A DNA stretch of 64,000 nucleotides from Chryseobacterium piscicola (GCF_900156685.1 NZ_FTOJ01000002.1:62001-126000); one strand, 5' to 3'. Counted from the stretch's first letter, positions 35,810 through 45,408 are shown. Program-made: numbers and translations. The notes: a model not told the origin generated them from the letters alone.

Positions 35810-36292
35810 CTACAAAAACGTTGCGTCAAAATAAAAAGGCAACAAATTTTTAATTGAATTAACTTTAAAAACTTCTTCATTTAGATTTGAAAAATAAACC
35901 TCAATATCTTCATTTTGCTTCGTTTCGTATTCCATCAAACTTTGTCTGCACGCTCCACAAGGCGGGATAGGTGGTGTTTTTTCTGAAAATTCTCTTGGTC
36001 CGCCGATGATGAATATTTTTTTTATGACCTCATTGGGGAAATTAGCACCAATCCAGAATAAAGCCGTTCGCTCGGCACAAAGTCCTGAAGGATAAGCGGC
36101 GTTTTCCTGATTACTTCCAGTATATATTTCCTCATTTTCTAGTAGCACAGCACATCCTACCAAAAAGTTGGAGTAAGGTGCATAGCCGGTTTCACGTGCT
36201 TTTTTTGCTCTTTCAAACAGTTTTTTTTCTGTTTCGCTTAGTTCGCTGATGCTTTTGAAATGCTCGTAGCCAATTTTTATATCTTTTTTCAT
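35810..36292 (-). CDS. cdd: Cytidine deaminase
   Basis: 160-residue zinc enzyme of pyrimidine salvage, converting cytidine and deoxycytidine to uridines. Zinc and catalytic motifs are CAERTALF and PPCGACRQSLMEY; the substrate region YAPYSNFLVGCAVLLE and GSNQENAAYPSGL are also present. I chose ATG at 36292 because the sequence upstream in the frame is not like the family and would overlap the divergent gene. Confidence 0.95.
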   Translation of the reverse strand: MKKDIKIGYEHFKSISELSETEKKLFERAKKARETGYAPYSNFLVGCAVLLENEEIYTGSNQENAAYPSGLCAERTALFWIGANFPNEVIKKIFIIGGPREFSEKTPPIPPCGACRQSLMEYETKQNEDIEVYFSNLNEEVFKVNSIKNLLPFYFDATFL

Positions 36293-36399
36293 TTTCTCAC
36301 TGTAAAAAGGGGGGTAAAAGTAATTCTTTTTATGTAAGCTGGCAATATATTTGTTCTGATACAAAATTTGTAATTTTAAAACTTTCAAAACAAAAGTAA

Positions 36400-37452
36400 A
36401 TGCTATACACACCAATAAAATTCAGAAATGTAGAATTGGCAAACCGTTGGGTAATGTCGCCAATGTGCATGTATTCATCAAAAGATGGTTTAGCCAATGA
36501 TTTTCATTTAGTGCATTATGGTAGCCGTGCTCAAGGAGGAACCGCTCTAATTATTGTAGAAGCTTCGGGCGTAGAGCCTAGAGGAAGAATTACCAATCAT
36601 TGTATGGGAATCTGGAATGACGAGCAAGCTGCACAGCTTCAGAGAATTGTAGAATTTGTACATGAAAATTCAGATTCTAAAATAGGAATTCAATTGGCAC
36701 ATGCCGGTAGAAAAGGTTCAACATGGGAAAATAAGCAAATATCTTTGGAAGAGGGCTGGGAGACAGTTGCGCCAAGCCCAATACCGTATCATCCCACAGA
36801 AAGAATTCCGCATGTTTTAACTATTGAAGAAATTAAGCAGCAGGTTCAAAACTTTAAAGCTGCTGCCAAAAGAGCTGTCAACGCGGGGTTTGATGTAATT
36901 GAAATTCATGCTGCCCATGGTTATCTGGTTCATCAGTTTCTCTCACCACTATCAAATGTACGAACAGATGAATATGGAGGAAGTTTTGAGAACAGAAGTC
37001 GGTTTTTATTAGAAATTGTAGATGCTGTAAATGAAGAATTAAATGAAAATGTAGCTTTGTTTGTACGAATTTCGGGAACTGAATATGCTGAAAACGGATG
37101 GGGTATTCACGATAGTGTAGAACTGTCTAAAGTTCTTAAAAATCATCAGGTAGATTTAATTGATGTTTCTAGCGGTGGAAATATACACGGGGCAAAAATT
37201 GAAGTAAAGCCCATGTATCAAACTCCTTTTGCGGGTCAGGTAAAAAGAGAAGCCAACGTGAAAACAGGAGCTGTTGGCATGATTACGAGTGCCGAGCAGG
37301 CCGAATACATTATGCAACAGAATGAGGCAGATCTCATTTTTGTTGCGCGTGAAATACTGAGAAATCCATTTTTGGCAGTGCAAAGTTCATTTTATGCAAA
37401 AAAAGACTGCTTTTTCCCACACCAATATTTAAGAGCAAAACCATCAATTTAA
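36400..37452 (+). CDS. Old Yellow Enzyme, YqjM/NamA-type NADPH oxidoreductase
   Basis: 350-residue FMN-dependent ene-reductase. Marks of the YqjM branch are Cys23 and Tyr25 (SPMCMYSS) near the N-terminus, LVHYGSRAQGG, QLAHAGRKGS, EIHAAHGYLVHQFLSPLSNVRTDEYGGS (substrate-binding His pair) and VDLIDVSSGG. These enzymes reduce the C=C bond of unsaturated carbonyls and nitro compounds; the physiological substrate is unknown. Divergent from cdd; a DUF2752-like gene follows after 27 bases. Confidence 0.93.
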   Translation: MLYTPIKFRNVELANRWVMSPMCMYSSKDGLANDFHLVHYGSRAQGGTALIIVEASGVEPRGRITNHCMGIWNDEQAAQLQRIVEFVHENSDSKIGIQLAHAGRKGSTWENKQISLEEGWETVAPSPIPYHPTERIPHVLTIEEIKQQVQNFKAAAKRAVNAGFDVIEIHAAHGYLVHQFLSPLSNVRTDEYGGSFENRSRFLLEIVDAVNEELNENVALFVRISGTEYAENGWGIHDSVELSKVLKNHQVDLIDVSSGGNIHGAKIEVKPMYQTPFAGQVKREANVKTGAVGMITSAEQAEYIMQQNEADLIFVAREILRNPFLAVQSSFYAKKDCFFPHQYLRAKPSI

Positions 37453-37479
37453 GTTTAAACATCAATCCAACCCCAACCC

Positions 37480-37758
37480 ATGAACATCCAAGAATACATG
37501 CTCAGTTGCCCCAGTAAGAAATTTCTAGGAATTGAATGTTTTGGATGTGGTGCGCAAAGAGCAATTGTAATGGTTTTTGAAGGTAGGTTTCTGGAGGCAT
37601 TTGAACTATTTCCAGCGGTGTACACGTTGTTGCTGTTTTTTGCTACAGTGGTGCTTACATTTGTAGATAGAAAAAGAAATTACGGTAATTTATTGGTTGT
37701 TTTGGCAATTATTACAGGTTTAATAATGGTATTTTCTTATTTTTATAAACATTTTTAG
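37480..37758 (+). CDS. DUF2752-like small membrane protein
   Basis: 92 residues with two or three membrane segments and the cysteine signature CPSKKFLGIECFGCGAQRA of the DUF2752 family. Its role is unknown. It is followed after 20 bases by another small membrane protein, and both probably form an operon with the preceding oxidoreductase. Confidence 0.82.
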   Translation: MNIQEYMLSCPSKKFLGIECFGCGAQRAIVMVFEGRFLEAFELFPAVYTLLLFFATVVLTFVDRKRNYGNLLVVLAIITGLIMVFSYFYKHF

Positions 37759-37778
37759 AACTACAAAAAAAATAAATT

Positions 37779-38114
37779 ATGAATCAACAAAATTTGCCTA
37801 ATGCAACAGCTGTTCTTGTTTTAGGAATTTTATCTCTGGTAACTTGCGTCTGCTACGGAATTCCGGGCATGATATGCGGAGCAATTGCATTATTTTTATA
37901 CAGCAAAGATAAAAAGCTATACCTTCAAGAACCTCAATTGTATTTCAACTACAGCAACCTCAAAACAGGTAAAATATTAGCCATTGTAGGTATTGTATTG
38001 AGTGTACTTTGGTTGACATTTTTAATTTTCTATATATACAATGTTATTGGTGTAGATGCACTATCAGATCCAGATTTATTGGAAGAAAGAATGAGAGAGC
38101 TACAAGAAAATTAA
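37779..38114 (+). CDS. Small membrane protein with Cys-rich first helix
   Basis: 111 residues, two membrane regions: AVLVLGILSLVTCVCYGIPGMICGAIALFLY and GKILAIVGIVLSVLWLTFLIFYIY, with a short polar C-terminus (LLEERMRELQEN). It resembles the so-called CCC-motif membrane proteins of flavobacteria (here the motif reads TCVCYG). Often found beside DUF2752 proteins. Function unknown. Confidence 0.78.
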   Translation: MNQQNLPNATAVLVLGILSLVTCVCYGIPGMICGAIALFLYSKDKKLYLQEPQLYFNYSNLKTGKILAIVGIVLSVLWLTFLIFYIYNVIGVDALSDPDLLEERMRELQEN

Positions 38115-38132
38115 TAAAATATAAGTTATAAT

Positions 38133-38161
38133 AAAAGACCGCTGATTATAGCGGTCTTTTT
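38133..38161 (+). terminator. Intrinsic terminator
   Basis: AAAAGACCGCT and AGCGGTCTTTT, 11 bp without mismatch, 6-base loop, T run. Ends the 36400-38114 operon. Confidence 0.93.
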
Positions 38162-38203
38162 GGTTTTTTTTTAAAAATCTTAAGATTTCAATATATTCCT
38201 ATA

Positions 38204-38557
38204 CTACTTTAAAAAAGTACAATCCTTATCTTGTCTTTTGTCTTGATACTTTGCTTCCCATTCTTCTAGTTGGAGGAAAATTGGCAGCAGGGCAAGACCT
38301 TTTTCTGTAAGAGAATATTCTACACGAGGAGGAATTTCTCTAAACTCTTCTCGGATGATCAATCCATCAGCATCCATCTCACGCAATTGGTCTGTTAAAA
38401 CTTTTCTAGAGATCACGTTTATTCTCACTGCAAGTTCTCCGAAACGCAATTTCCGATCCTTGATTACCAAAACAATGATAGGTTTCCATTTACTTCCCAA
38501 TGCAGCCATCGCTTTTCCGAGCGGACAGCTGTATGCCATCAATTCGTTTTTTTTCAT
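38204..38557 (-). CDS. HxlR family transcriptional regulator
   Basis: 117-residue winged-helix regulator. Family signature: CPLGKAMAALGSKWKPIIVLVI (with the sensing Cys11), LRFGELAVRINVISRKVLTDQLREMDADGLI, and YSLTEKGLALLPIF. HxlR/YodB-type regulators react with electrophiles or oxidants through the N-terminal Cys and control detoxifying reductases. The gene diverges from an Old Yellow Enzyme gene, a typical target. Confidence 0.92.
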   Translation of the reverse strand: MKKNELMAYSCPLGKAMAALGSKWKPIIVLVIKDRKLRFGELAVRINVISRKVLTDQLREMDADGLIIREEFREIPPRVEYSLTEKGLALLPIFLQLEEWEAKYQDKRQDKDCTFLK

Positions 38558-38984
38558 AGAGTTTATATTTAGTTTTTAGTTCCTAAATAAGTGTGCTTAC
38601 ATCTTTACATGTTACAATCTGTTGATAAATAAATATTCCGACTTAAAATGAGCTAAATAAAGATTAATTTAATTATCAGTTTCAATCACAATGCGTCTTT
38701 GAGGCTATTATTTTGCCGATTTTTAATTTGAGGAAATCTGTATTAAATTTTCTAATAATTATTTTAGATTATAAGAAAGTTTTAGGTTAATAATTGGCAA
38801 CAATCTTCAGTAAAAATCAAGAGATTCAGAGCCTATATTTTGTCTTCAAATAAAAGAAAAATTATCGTTACAAATAGGTTACTATAAAAAGTTACTACGA
38901 AGTTACCACTATTTTTTCTTCTAAAGATACAAATATGAACTATTATTGGTTACTTTGTGTAACAATTATAAAATAGACATTAAA
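38558..38984. promoter_or_regulatory. Divergent control region with repeated GTTAC motifs
   Basis: GTTAC occurs at 38867, 38878, 38891, 38902 and 38949, the first four 11-13 bases apart (about one helical turn), and GTTAC(N5)GTAAC at 38949-38963 forms an inverted repeat. Another GTTAC lies at 38611 near the regulator start. This is a likely binding array for the HxlR protein. The rest of the region is AT-rich, with no other recognised element. Confidence 0.5.
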
Positions 38985-40049
38985 ATGAGTATACAATCCT
39001 TGTTTAAACCATTCAAATACAAAAATTTAGAACTCAGAAATAGAATTGTAATGGCTCCTATGACCAGAGCACAATCGGATAACGGAGTTCCAACCCAGCA
39101 AATTTCCGATTACTACGGAAGAAGAGCTGCTGCCGAGGTGGGTTTAATTTTATCTGAAGGAACAGTAATCAACAGGCCAGCTTCAAAAAACATACAAAAT
39201 ATCCCAGATTTTTACGGAACTGAAGCGTTGAATGGCTGGAAAAACGTTATCGACAATGTTCATTCAAATCATGGTAAAATGGGTCCACAAATTTGGCACG
39301 TTGGTGATACCAGGAGTTCAGAAGATTATCCTTTAACAGCTATGGAAAAGGCTTCTACAATGACTTTGGAAGATATAAAAGACACAATAGCACAATTTGC
39401 AGCATCTGCAAAGTCTGCTAAAGATCTCGGTTTTGATGTCTTGGAAATTCACGGTGCACACGGTTATCTTATTGACCAGTTTTTCTGGGAAAGAACCAAT
39501 ACCAGAACAGATGAATACGGCGGAAAGACCATTAAGGAAAGAAATAAATTTGCTGTAGATATTGTAAAAGCCATGCGAGAAGCAGTGGGAGATGATTTTA
39601 CTATCATCCTGAGACTTTCACAATGGAAACAGCAGGATTACATGGCAAGAATTGCAAACACTCCTGAAGAAATGGAAGAATGGTTGCTGCCACTAAAGGA
39701 AGCTGGAGTAGATATTTTCCATTGTTCGCAAAGACGTTTTTGGGAAGAAGAATTTGAAGGTTCAGATTTAAATTTTGCAGGATGGGCAAAAAAAATTACA
39801 GGTCAACCAACCATCACTGTGGGATCTGTAGGTTTAGATGGCGACTTTATGAAAGCATTCGCAGGGGAAGGTACCGAAAAGAAAACAGACTTTTCTGAAT
39901 TAACTCGCAGACTTGAAAGAGGAGATTTCGATTTAGTAGCAGTAGGCCGTGCCTTGCTTCAGGATCCTGAATGGGTTTTGAAAATAAAAGAAAACAAAAC
40001 TGAAGAATTGGAAAACTTCAAGGCAGAAAGCTTGGCGGTTTTATATTAA
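38985..40049 (+). CDS. Old Yellow Enzyme, NemA-like ene-reductase
   Basis: 354-residue FMN enzyme of the classical OYE branch: FKPFKYKNLELRNRIVMAPMTRAQ, YYGRRAAAEVGLILSEGTVINRPA, QIWHVGD, EIHGAHGYLIDQFFWERTNTRTDEYGG, VDIFHCSQRRFW and DFDLVAVGRALLQDPEWV. I use ATG 38985, which gives the usual family start; an in-frame ATG-like start 13 codons earlier would run into the operator region. Likely role: reduction of reactive unsaturated or nitro compounds, induced through the divergent HxlR regulator. Confidence 0.9.
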   Translation: MSIQSLFKPFKYKNLELRNRIVMAPMTRAQSDNGVPTQQISDYYGRRAAAEVGLILSEGTVINRPASKNIQNIPDFYGTEALNGWKNVIDNVHSNHGKMGPQIWHVGDTRSSEDYPLTAMEKASTMTLEDIKDTIAQFAASAKSAKDLGFDVLEIHGAHGYLIDQFFWERTNTRTDEYGGKTIKERNKFAVDIVKAMREAVGDDFTIILRLSQWKQQDYMARIANTPEEMEEWLLPLKEAGVDIFHCSQRRFWEEEFEGSDLNFAGWAKKITGQPTITVGSVGLDGDFMKAFAGEGTEKKTDFSELTRRLERGDFDLVAVGRALLQDPEWVLKIKENKTEELENFKAESLAVLY

Positions 40050-40165
40050 TTATCCAATTTCGGAATATAAAAGTAGGGCGGTTTTCTGCACAATAATAGC
40101 ATGAAGTAGGACGATATAAGTAATGAAGAAGAAAATTTAAAAATTACCTATTTATTTTTTTTAAC

Positions 40166-40198
40166 AATCAAGGCTTTCAAAATATGAAAGCCTTGATT
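40166..40198. terminator. Hairpin between the converging OYE and small-protein genes
   Basis: AATCAAGGCTTTCA and TGAAAGCCTTGATT, 14 bp without mismatch, 5-base loop. T runs flank it on both strands. Confidence 0.8.
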
Positions 40199-40223
40199 TA
40201 TTGTAAAAATAATCAAATTTGTA

Positions 40224-40553
40224 TTAACGGTTTCTTACTCCGCGCTGATGATAATCAACATGTGGCGTTGGAGCTTCGTGATTTTTAGCTCCTTCAAATG
40301 CTGAATTTGTATTGTGCTTAGTACGATTTTCTAAATTTGTATTAACTGGTGTTTTAATCTTGATTTTTTTGCCGTTTCTGTAATATTGGTTATCGAATGT
40401 ACGGTAGATGTGATCTTGTGGATAAGTGTTTCCATCGGGTGCAGTAAAGGTTTTAAGAACCTGACTGCGTTTCTTTCGCAATCCGAATGCTGTAATGCCT
40501 CCCACCACAACCGCTGCCGCGATGCCTAATGCGAATTTTACGGGTGTTTTCAT
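40224..40553 (-). CDS. Hypothetical single-pass membrane protein
   Basis: 109 residues from ATG at 40553 (an in-frame ATG seven codons upstream is less likely, since MKTPVKFALGIAAAVVVGGITAFG makes a clean N-terminal membrane segment). After the membrane helix comes a basic stretch (LRKKRSQVLK), a YPQDHIYRTFDNQYYRNGKK segment and a polar, Asn/His-rich tail. I do not recognise the family. Single gene ending at the hairpin 40166-40198. Confidence 0.6.
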   Translation of the reverse strand: MKTPVKFALGIAAAVVVGGITAFGLRKKRSQVLKTFTAPDGNTYPQDHIYRTFDNQYYRNGKKIKIKTPVNTNLENRTKHNTNSAFEGAKNHEAPTPHVDYHQRGVRNR

Positions 40554-40666
40554 ATTGTATAATTTCATGTACAAAGCACAAAATGCTTGCCAACATCATA
40601 AAACGAGTTGAGATGAGGTATTTCTATGTTTTTAAGTAAAATATAAAAAAATATTTTGAAAGCTGA

Positions 40667-41077
<411 letters not shown>

Positions 41078-41379
41078 CCGATTCATTGGTTTTTCAGGTG
41101 CGATTCGCTCTTTATTGTCATTATCTTTTCTCATTAAGAGTTTGTTTCAAAAATGCTGAGAACATCTCGTTTTAGGCGTTTTTTATTATATTTTTATCTA
41201 GTCCTGAAATAACAAAAATTGGGTTTCCGTCCATCGTTTACCATCTACTAGATTATTTTTCTGCCTATATAACCGTCATTTTAAAATCTTATAGATATGG
41301 CAAAAATTTATTCAGATTCTCATTAAGATATGCCTACTTTGAGTGCAGTGCACAATGGTTGTCTGGTGCTTTTTCAGTT

Positions 41380-41907
41380 TTATTTTTTTCTATTATTTCC
41401 TTTATGTATTTGTATTCTACGCATAGAAATTTTCTGTTTCTGTGTAGATTTTGCCATTGCAGATTTTTGAACAGGCTCGTGTTCGCGTTCATTTTTTTTT
41501 AGAAATTCATTTTCTCTAGACATATCTAGATTTTCGTATTCTATTTTATCCAGCAAGAGATTTAAAGAATAGCGGTCAATGTCGTGACCAGATGTATTAA
41601 GGTCTACAGGATAATTTTTTCCCTGATTATTCCAACCCTTTAGTTTGATTAACATTCGAGGGCTGTCTGGATTATAGCCGGCCTGAAATAAGACGTGAGA
41701 GAGCTTTTTAGGTTCTGAAAATTTATTTTTTCTGAAATTTTTATAAAGACGTGATAGAATAAAGTCGCCAGGCTCACGATATTCTACATTCTTTTCCCCC
41801 GATTTCATATGGTACAGGTAAACCGTTTTAATGGTTAGGAAAAGATAATCATCTTTGGTAAGACCCAAGTTACTGATGGTTTTCTCTAATTCTAAATTTT
41901 TAATCAT
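41380..41907 (-). CDS. Hypothetical protein, possibly ASCH-like, with basic tail
   Basis: 175 residues. The N-terminal ~100 (FLTIKTVYLYHMKSGEKNVEYRE, then RMLIKLKGW) resemble the ASCH fold (pattern: strand, helix, GxKxxExR), which binds RNA or nucleotides in characterised cases. The last ~50 residues are charged and end in a strongly basic stretch (KQKISMRRIQIHKGNNRKK). The ASCH call rests on the motif only. Single gene. The intergenic stretch 41908-42294 up to the sigma factor gene shows no clear promoter. Confidence 0.55.
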   Translation of the reverse strand: MIKNLELEKTISNLGLTKDDYLFLTIKTVYLYHMKSGEKNVEYREPGDFILSRLYKNFRKNKFSEPKKLSHVLFQAGYNPDSPRMLIKLKGWNNQGKNYPVDLNTSGHDIDRYSLNLLLDKIEYENLDMSRENEFLKKNEREHEPVQKSAMAKSTQKQKISMRRIQIHKGNNRKK

Positions 41908-42294
41908 AACATTTCTTTTTTTTTGATTACCGCAAAATGTTCTATACTACTTCCTATAAAATTGATTTCTATAAAATCTGCAAATTTCAAAAGAAAAAAT
42001 ATTTTTTTCAACCTCTTTCTTTTTTCGAAATCGTTTTATTTTAGTTTGAATTTTTTCAAATATATAATTATTTGTGCTTTTTGTATTAAAATTTAAATTT
42101 CAGTATTTCTATGATATTAAACTAAATAAATCTTAAACTGTACGTTTTCTGGCATTAAAATTTACTTTTAAAGCAAAGATTTCTTGTTTCATCATCACGT
42201 AAAAAGGAAATAAACTTACTATATTTAAAAAAAGTTTACCATGTTTCCAACCTTTTTGAATTTTCCTGCATCTATAAAAGTATAAAGCCAGACA

Positions 42295-42813
42295 ATGGAA
42301 AAAGAATTACTCATAGAATGCCAGCGGAACGACCGCAACGCCCAGCGGAAAGTTTACGAGAAAATGGCGGGCAAACTGCACTCAGTCTGCAAACGCTATC
42401 TGAAAAACGACGAAGACATCGAAGAAGTTTTGGCAGATACGTTCTACAAAATTTTCACAAAGCTGTATCAACTGCAGAATCACGAAATTTTCGAAGCTTG
42501 GGCAAGAAAAATCGCGGTGAATGAGTGTCTGCAGAAACTGAGAAGCATGAAAGCGCTCGAAATTTCTTTGGATGATGATTTTGCACAGTCTAAAGATGCC
42601 CCAACCGACAGTATCTCTTTTGAAAAAGATATTTTGAAGTTACTCAATTTTCTACCAGAAAGTTGCCGAGCAATTTTTAATCTGTTTGCAATTGAAGGTT
42701 ATCCGCATAAAGAAATTGCGACAATGCTTTCCATAAGCGAAGGAACTTCAAAATCTCAGCTCAATTTCGCACGGAAAAAACTGCAGGAACTTTTGGTTAA
42801 TCACAACATTTAA
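42295..42813 (+). CDS. ECF-type RNA polymerase sigma factor
   Basis: 172-residue extracytoplasmic-function sigma factor. Region 2 is ELLIECQRNDRNAQRKVYEKMAGKLHSVCKRYLKNDEDIEEVLADTFYKIF; region 4 is FLPESCRAIFNLFAIEGYPHKEIATMLSISEGTSKSQLNFARKKLQ. The next gene, 11 bases downstream, starts like a Bacteroidota anti-sigma factor (short cytosolic part, then one membrane helix), so the pair is likely a membrane-signalling switch. The usual targets are the operon itself and nearby envelope genes. Its promoter is not recognisable. Confidence 0.93.
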   Translation: MEKELLIECQRNDRNAQRKVYEKMAGKLHSVCKRYLKNDEDIEEVLADTFYKIFTKLYQLQNHEIFEAWARKIAVNECLQKLRSMKALEISLDDDFAQSKDAPTDSISFEKDILKLLNFLPESCRAIFNLFAIEGYPHKEIATMLSISEGTSKSQLNFARKKLQELLVNHNI

Positions 42814-42824
42814 ACTTTACAACA

Positions 42825-45338
42825 ATGGAAAATAATCACGATATAGATAAAAAATTCAATGAGGCTTCTCAATCTTTAGAAGAACCTACTACTTTTCCAG
42901 GTTTTGATAAAGTTTGGGCAAAAGTTGAAGAAAAATTAGATCAGAAAGAAGAGAAAAAAAGAATCGTTCCTATCTGGTTTCCGTATGGAATTGCTGCAAG
43001 TTTAATTATTGGTTTGGGAGCTTTATATTTTATTAATAAAAAAGAAGTTGCAGATATTTCAAAACCTCAGATCGTAGAAAATAAAGCTTCGGAAAAGCTC
43101 AAAACAAATGTTCAAGCAATCGACAGTACTATAAAATCTAATATTAAGAAGGAAATCGATATTCCAAAAATTAAAAATGATGTGGAAGTTTTGGCGTATG
43201 AAAATGTGAAAATTCCAATTGTTGATGGCATAAATAATGTTGATTTTGAGCCAGTTTTAGAAACTCAACCAGTTTATCAACCAACTCACAATCTACAATG
43301 GAAAGATACTCTTAAGCAAACAAATATTAAAGAAGTAGTGGTTACAGGTGCTTTAGGAATTAAGAGAAGGGCTTATTCTTATACCTCAAATGCTATTTCG
43401 GTGGTAAGTTCAGAAAATTTGGAAGGCAAACGATCAAAAAGAAAACAAGAAAATGGGAATGCGTTGCCACTTGTTGCGTCTGCAAATTATGGAAATATTG
43501 ACTACATGAACACTTCTGGAACAACGAATATCAGAAATGAATTTCAACAAGCTAAAAGCCAAAATCTTTCCCAAGCATTGATGGGTAAAGTTTCAGGTCT
43601 TAGTATAATGCCTAATCATACAACTTCAGGCTCTGCTAATATTCTAATAAGAGGGAATAATTCTTTAAACAAAGGGAATAGCCCATTGGTTGTAATCAAT
43701 GGGGTGGTTGCAGACCAAAATGCATTATCAAAATTGGATCCTCAGCAGATAAAAGGCGTCACAATACTAAAAGATGCTTCTGCAACAGCTTTATATGGAA
43801 GTCGTGCAGCGAACGGAGTAGTGGTTGTTACCACCAAAAAACTCTCAAGAAAAGAAAAAAAAGCTTTTGAAAAACTACAAAAAGTTCAAGACAGCATTAA
43901 CCGAACAAGGCAAATTCAGCAACAAAATTCTGAAGAATACGAAGCTTTCGTTGAAAATCCGTTTGAATTAACAAAAAACCAGTCGGTTTCTACTTTTTCA
44001 ATTGATGTGGATAAGGCAGCATATTCCAATATCCGAAGAATGATTAACAACGGAGAATATATCAATAAAAATGCAGTGAGAATTGAAGAAATGATTAATT
44101 ATTTTAAATACAATTATCCGCAGCCAAAAAATAATCAGCCATTTTCAATCAACACAGAATACAATGACTCTCCGTGGAATTCTAAACATAAATTATTAAA
44201 AATAGGTTTGCAGGGAAAAGATGTTCCGATGGATAAATTAGCCAATTCAAATTTTGTTTTTCTAATTGATGTTTCTGGCTCTATGAATGCAGCGAATAAA
44301 TTACCGCTGTTGAAATCTTCTTTCAAAGTTTTATTGGAACAATTGAGACCGCAGGCTAAAGTAGGAATTGTAGTCTACGCCGGAAGCGCCGGAATGATTT
44401 TGCCTCCCACATCGGCCAAAGAAAAAAATAAAATCTTGAACGCTTTGGATAATCTTCACGCAGGTGGAAGTACAGCTGGTGGGGCAGGTATTGAGTTGGC
44501 TTACAAACTCGCTCAGGAAAATTTCATCAAAGGCGGAAACAATCGCGTAATTATAGCCACCGACGGAGATTTTAATGTAGGAACGTCTTCAACAGGCGAT
44601 CTTCAGACTTTAATTGAAGAGAAAAAAAAATCTGGAGTTTTCCTAACATGCTTAGGTTTCGGGATGGGAAATTTTAAAGACAACCGAATGGAAACTTTAG
44701 CCAATAAGGGTAACGGAAACTATGCTTACATCGATAATTTGCAGGAAGCCAATAAGTTCCTCGGAAAAGAATTTGCAGGAAGTATGTATGCGATTGCAAA
44801 AGATGTGAAAATTCAGATTGAGTTTAATCCGAAATATGTAAAATCTTACCGTCTGATTGGTTATGAAAACCGTAAACTCAAGAATGAAGATTTTACCAAC
44901 GATAAAATTGACGCTGGAGAATTGGGAAGCGGTCACACGGTTACAGCTTTATATGAAGTCATTCCAGCTGATGTGAAATCTGAATTTTTACCAAAAGAAT
45001 CTGATTTAAAATACACAAAAAATACCAACGATGAAAATTTCAGTGACGAACTGGCAACCGTGAAATTCAGATATAAAAAACCTGATGGCGATACAAGTTC
45101 GGAAATCGTTCAGGTCGTGAAAAACTCAAATGAAAACCTATCGTCTGCGAGTGATGATTTTAAATTTGCCTCTTCTGTGGCTTGGTTTGGTTTGGTCTTG
45201 AGAAATTCAGATTTAATTAAAAATAAAGATTTAATAGATGTTGAAAAACTCGGAAAAAAGGGCAGAGGAAACGATGATGAAGGGTATAGAGCGGAGTTTG
45301 TGAGACTAGTTGAGGCTTACAGAAATTTGAATAAATAA
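42825..45338 (+). CDS. Anti-sigma-like membrane protein with SusC-type plug and YfbK-type VWA domain
   Basis: 837 residues in an unusual order. Residues 1-50 cytosolic, 52-70 a single membrane helix (anti-sigma layout). Residues 168-338 form a SusC-type TonB plug: EVVVTGALGIKRRAYSYTS, ALMGKVSGLSI, NILIRGNNSLNKGNSPLVVING, then LDPQQIKGVTILKDASATAL and YGSRAANGVVVVTTK. Residues about 380-640 form a YfbK-type VWA region with an intact metal site, DVSGSM (Asp482, Ser484, Ser486), Thr550 and Asp580 (ATDGDF); a YfbK C-terminal segment follows. The plug and VWA parts should be periplasmic. No beta-barrel is present. Cotranscribed with the ECF sigma factor. Function unknown. Confidence 0.88.
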   Translation: MENNHDIDKKFNEASQSLEEPTTFPGFDKVWAKVEEKLDQKEEKKRIVPIWFPYGIAASLIIGLGALYFINKKEVADISKPQIVENKASEKLKTNVQAIDSTIKSNIKKEIDIPKIKNDVEVLAYENVKIPIVDGINNVDFEPVLETQPVYQPTHNLQWKDTLKQTNIKEVVVTGALGIKRRAYSYTSNAISVVSSENLEGKRSKRKQENGNALPLVASANYGNIDYMNTSGTTNIRNEFQQAKSQNLSQALMGKVSGLSIMPNHTTSGSANILIRGNNSLNKGNSPLVVINGVVADQNALSKLDPQQIKGVTILKDASATALYGSRAANGVVVVTTKKLSRKEKKAFEKLQKVQDSINRTRQIQQQNSEEYEAFVENPFELTKNQSVSTFSIDVDKAAYSNIRRMINNGEYINKNAVRIEEMINYFKYNYPQPKNNQPFSINTEYNDSPWNSKHKLLKIGLQGKDVPMDKLANSNFVFLIDVSGSMNAANKLPLLKSSFKVLLEQLRPQAKVGIVVYAGSAGMILPPTSAKEKNKILNALDNLHAGGSTAGGAGIELAYKLAQENFIKGGNNRVIIATDGDFNVGTSSTGDLQTLIEEKKKSGVFLTCLGFGMGNFKDNRMETLANKGNGNYAYIDNLQEANKFLGKEFAGSMYAIAKDVKIQIEFNPKYVKSYRLIGYENRKLKNEDFTNDKIDAGELGSGHTVTALYEVIPADVKSEFLPKESDLKYTKNTNDENFSDELATVKFRYKKPDGDTSSEIVQVVKNSNENLSSASDDFKFASSVAWFGLVLRNSDLIKNKDLIDVEKLGKKGRGNDDEGYRAEFVRLVEAYRNLNK

Positions 45339-45347
45339 ATGAACCCT

Positions 45348-45382
45348 AAAAAAGAAATTTCTACGGAGATTTCTTTTTTTTT
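45348..45382 (+). terminator. Internal hairpin with T run (possible attenuator)
   Basis: GAAATTTCT pairs with AGATTTC with a small bulge around ACGG, flanked by A6 before and nine T after. It lies between the VWA gene and the barrel gene; no promoter is visible between it and the next start, so partial read-through is likely. Confidence 0.55.
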
Positions 45383-45408
45383 CTCTATTTTTAGACATAT
45401 TATTAACG

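Noticed and set aside
42318..42524. Alternative-frame ORF inside the ECF sigma gene
   Set aside because: It is fully covered by the well-supported sigma factor, with no domain of its own.
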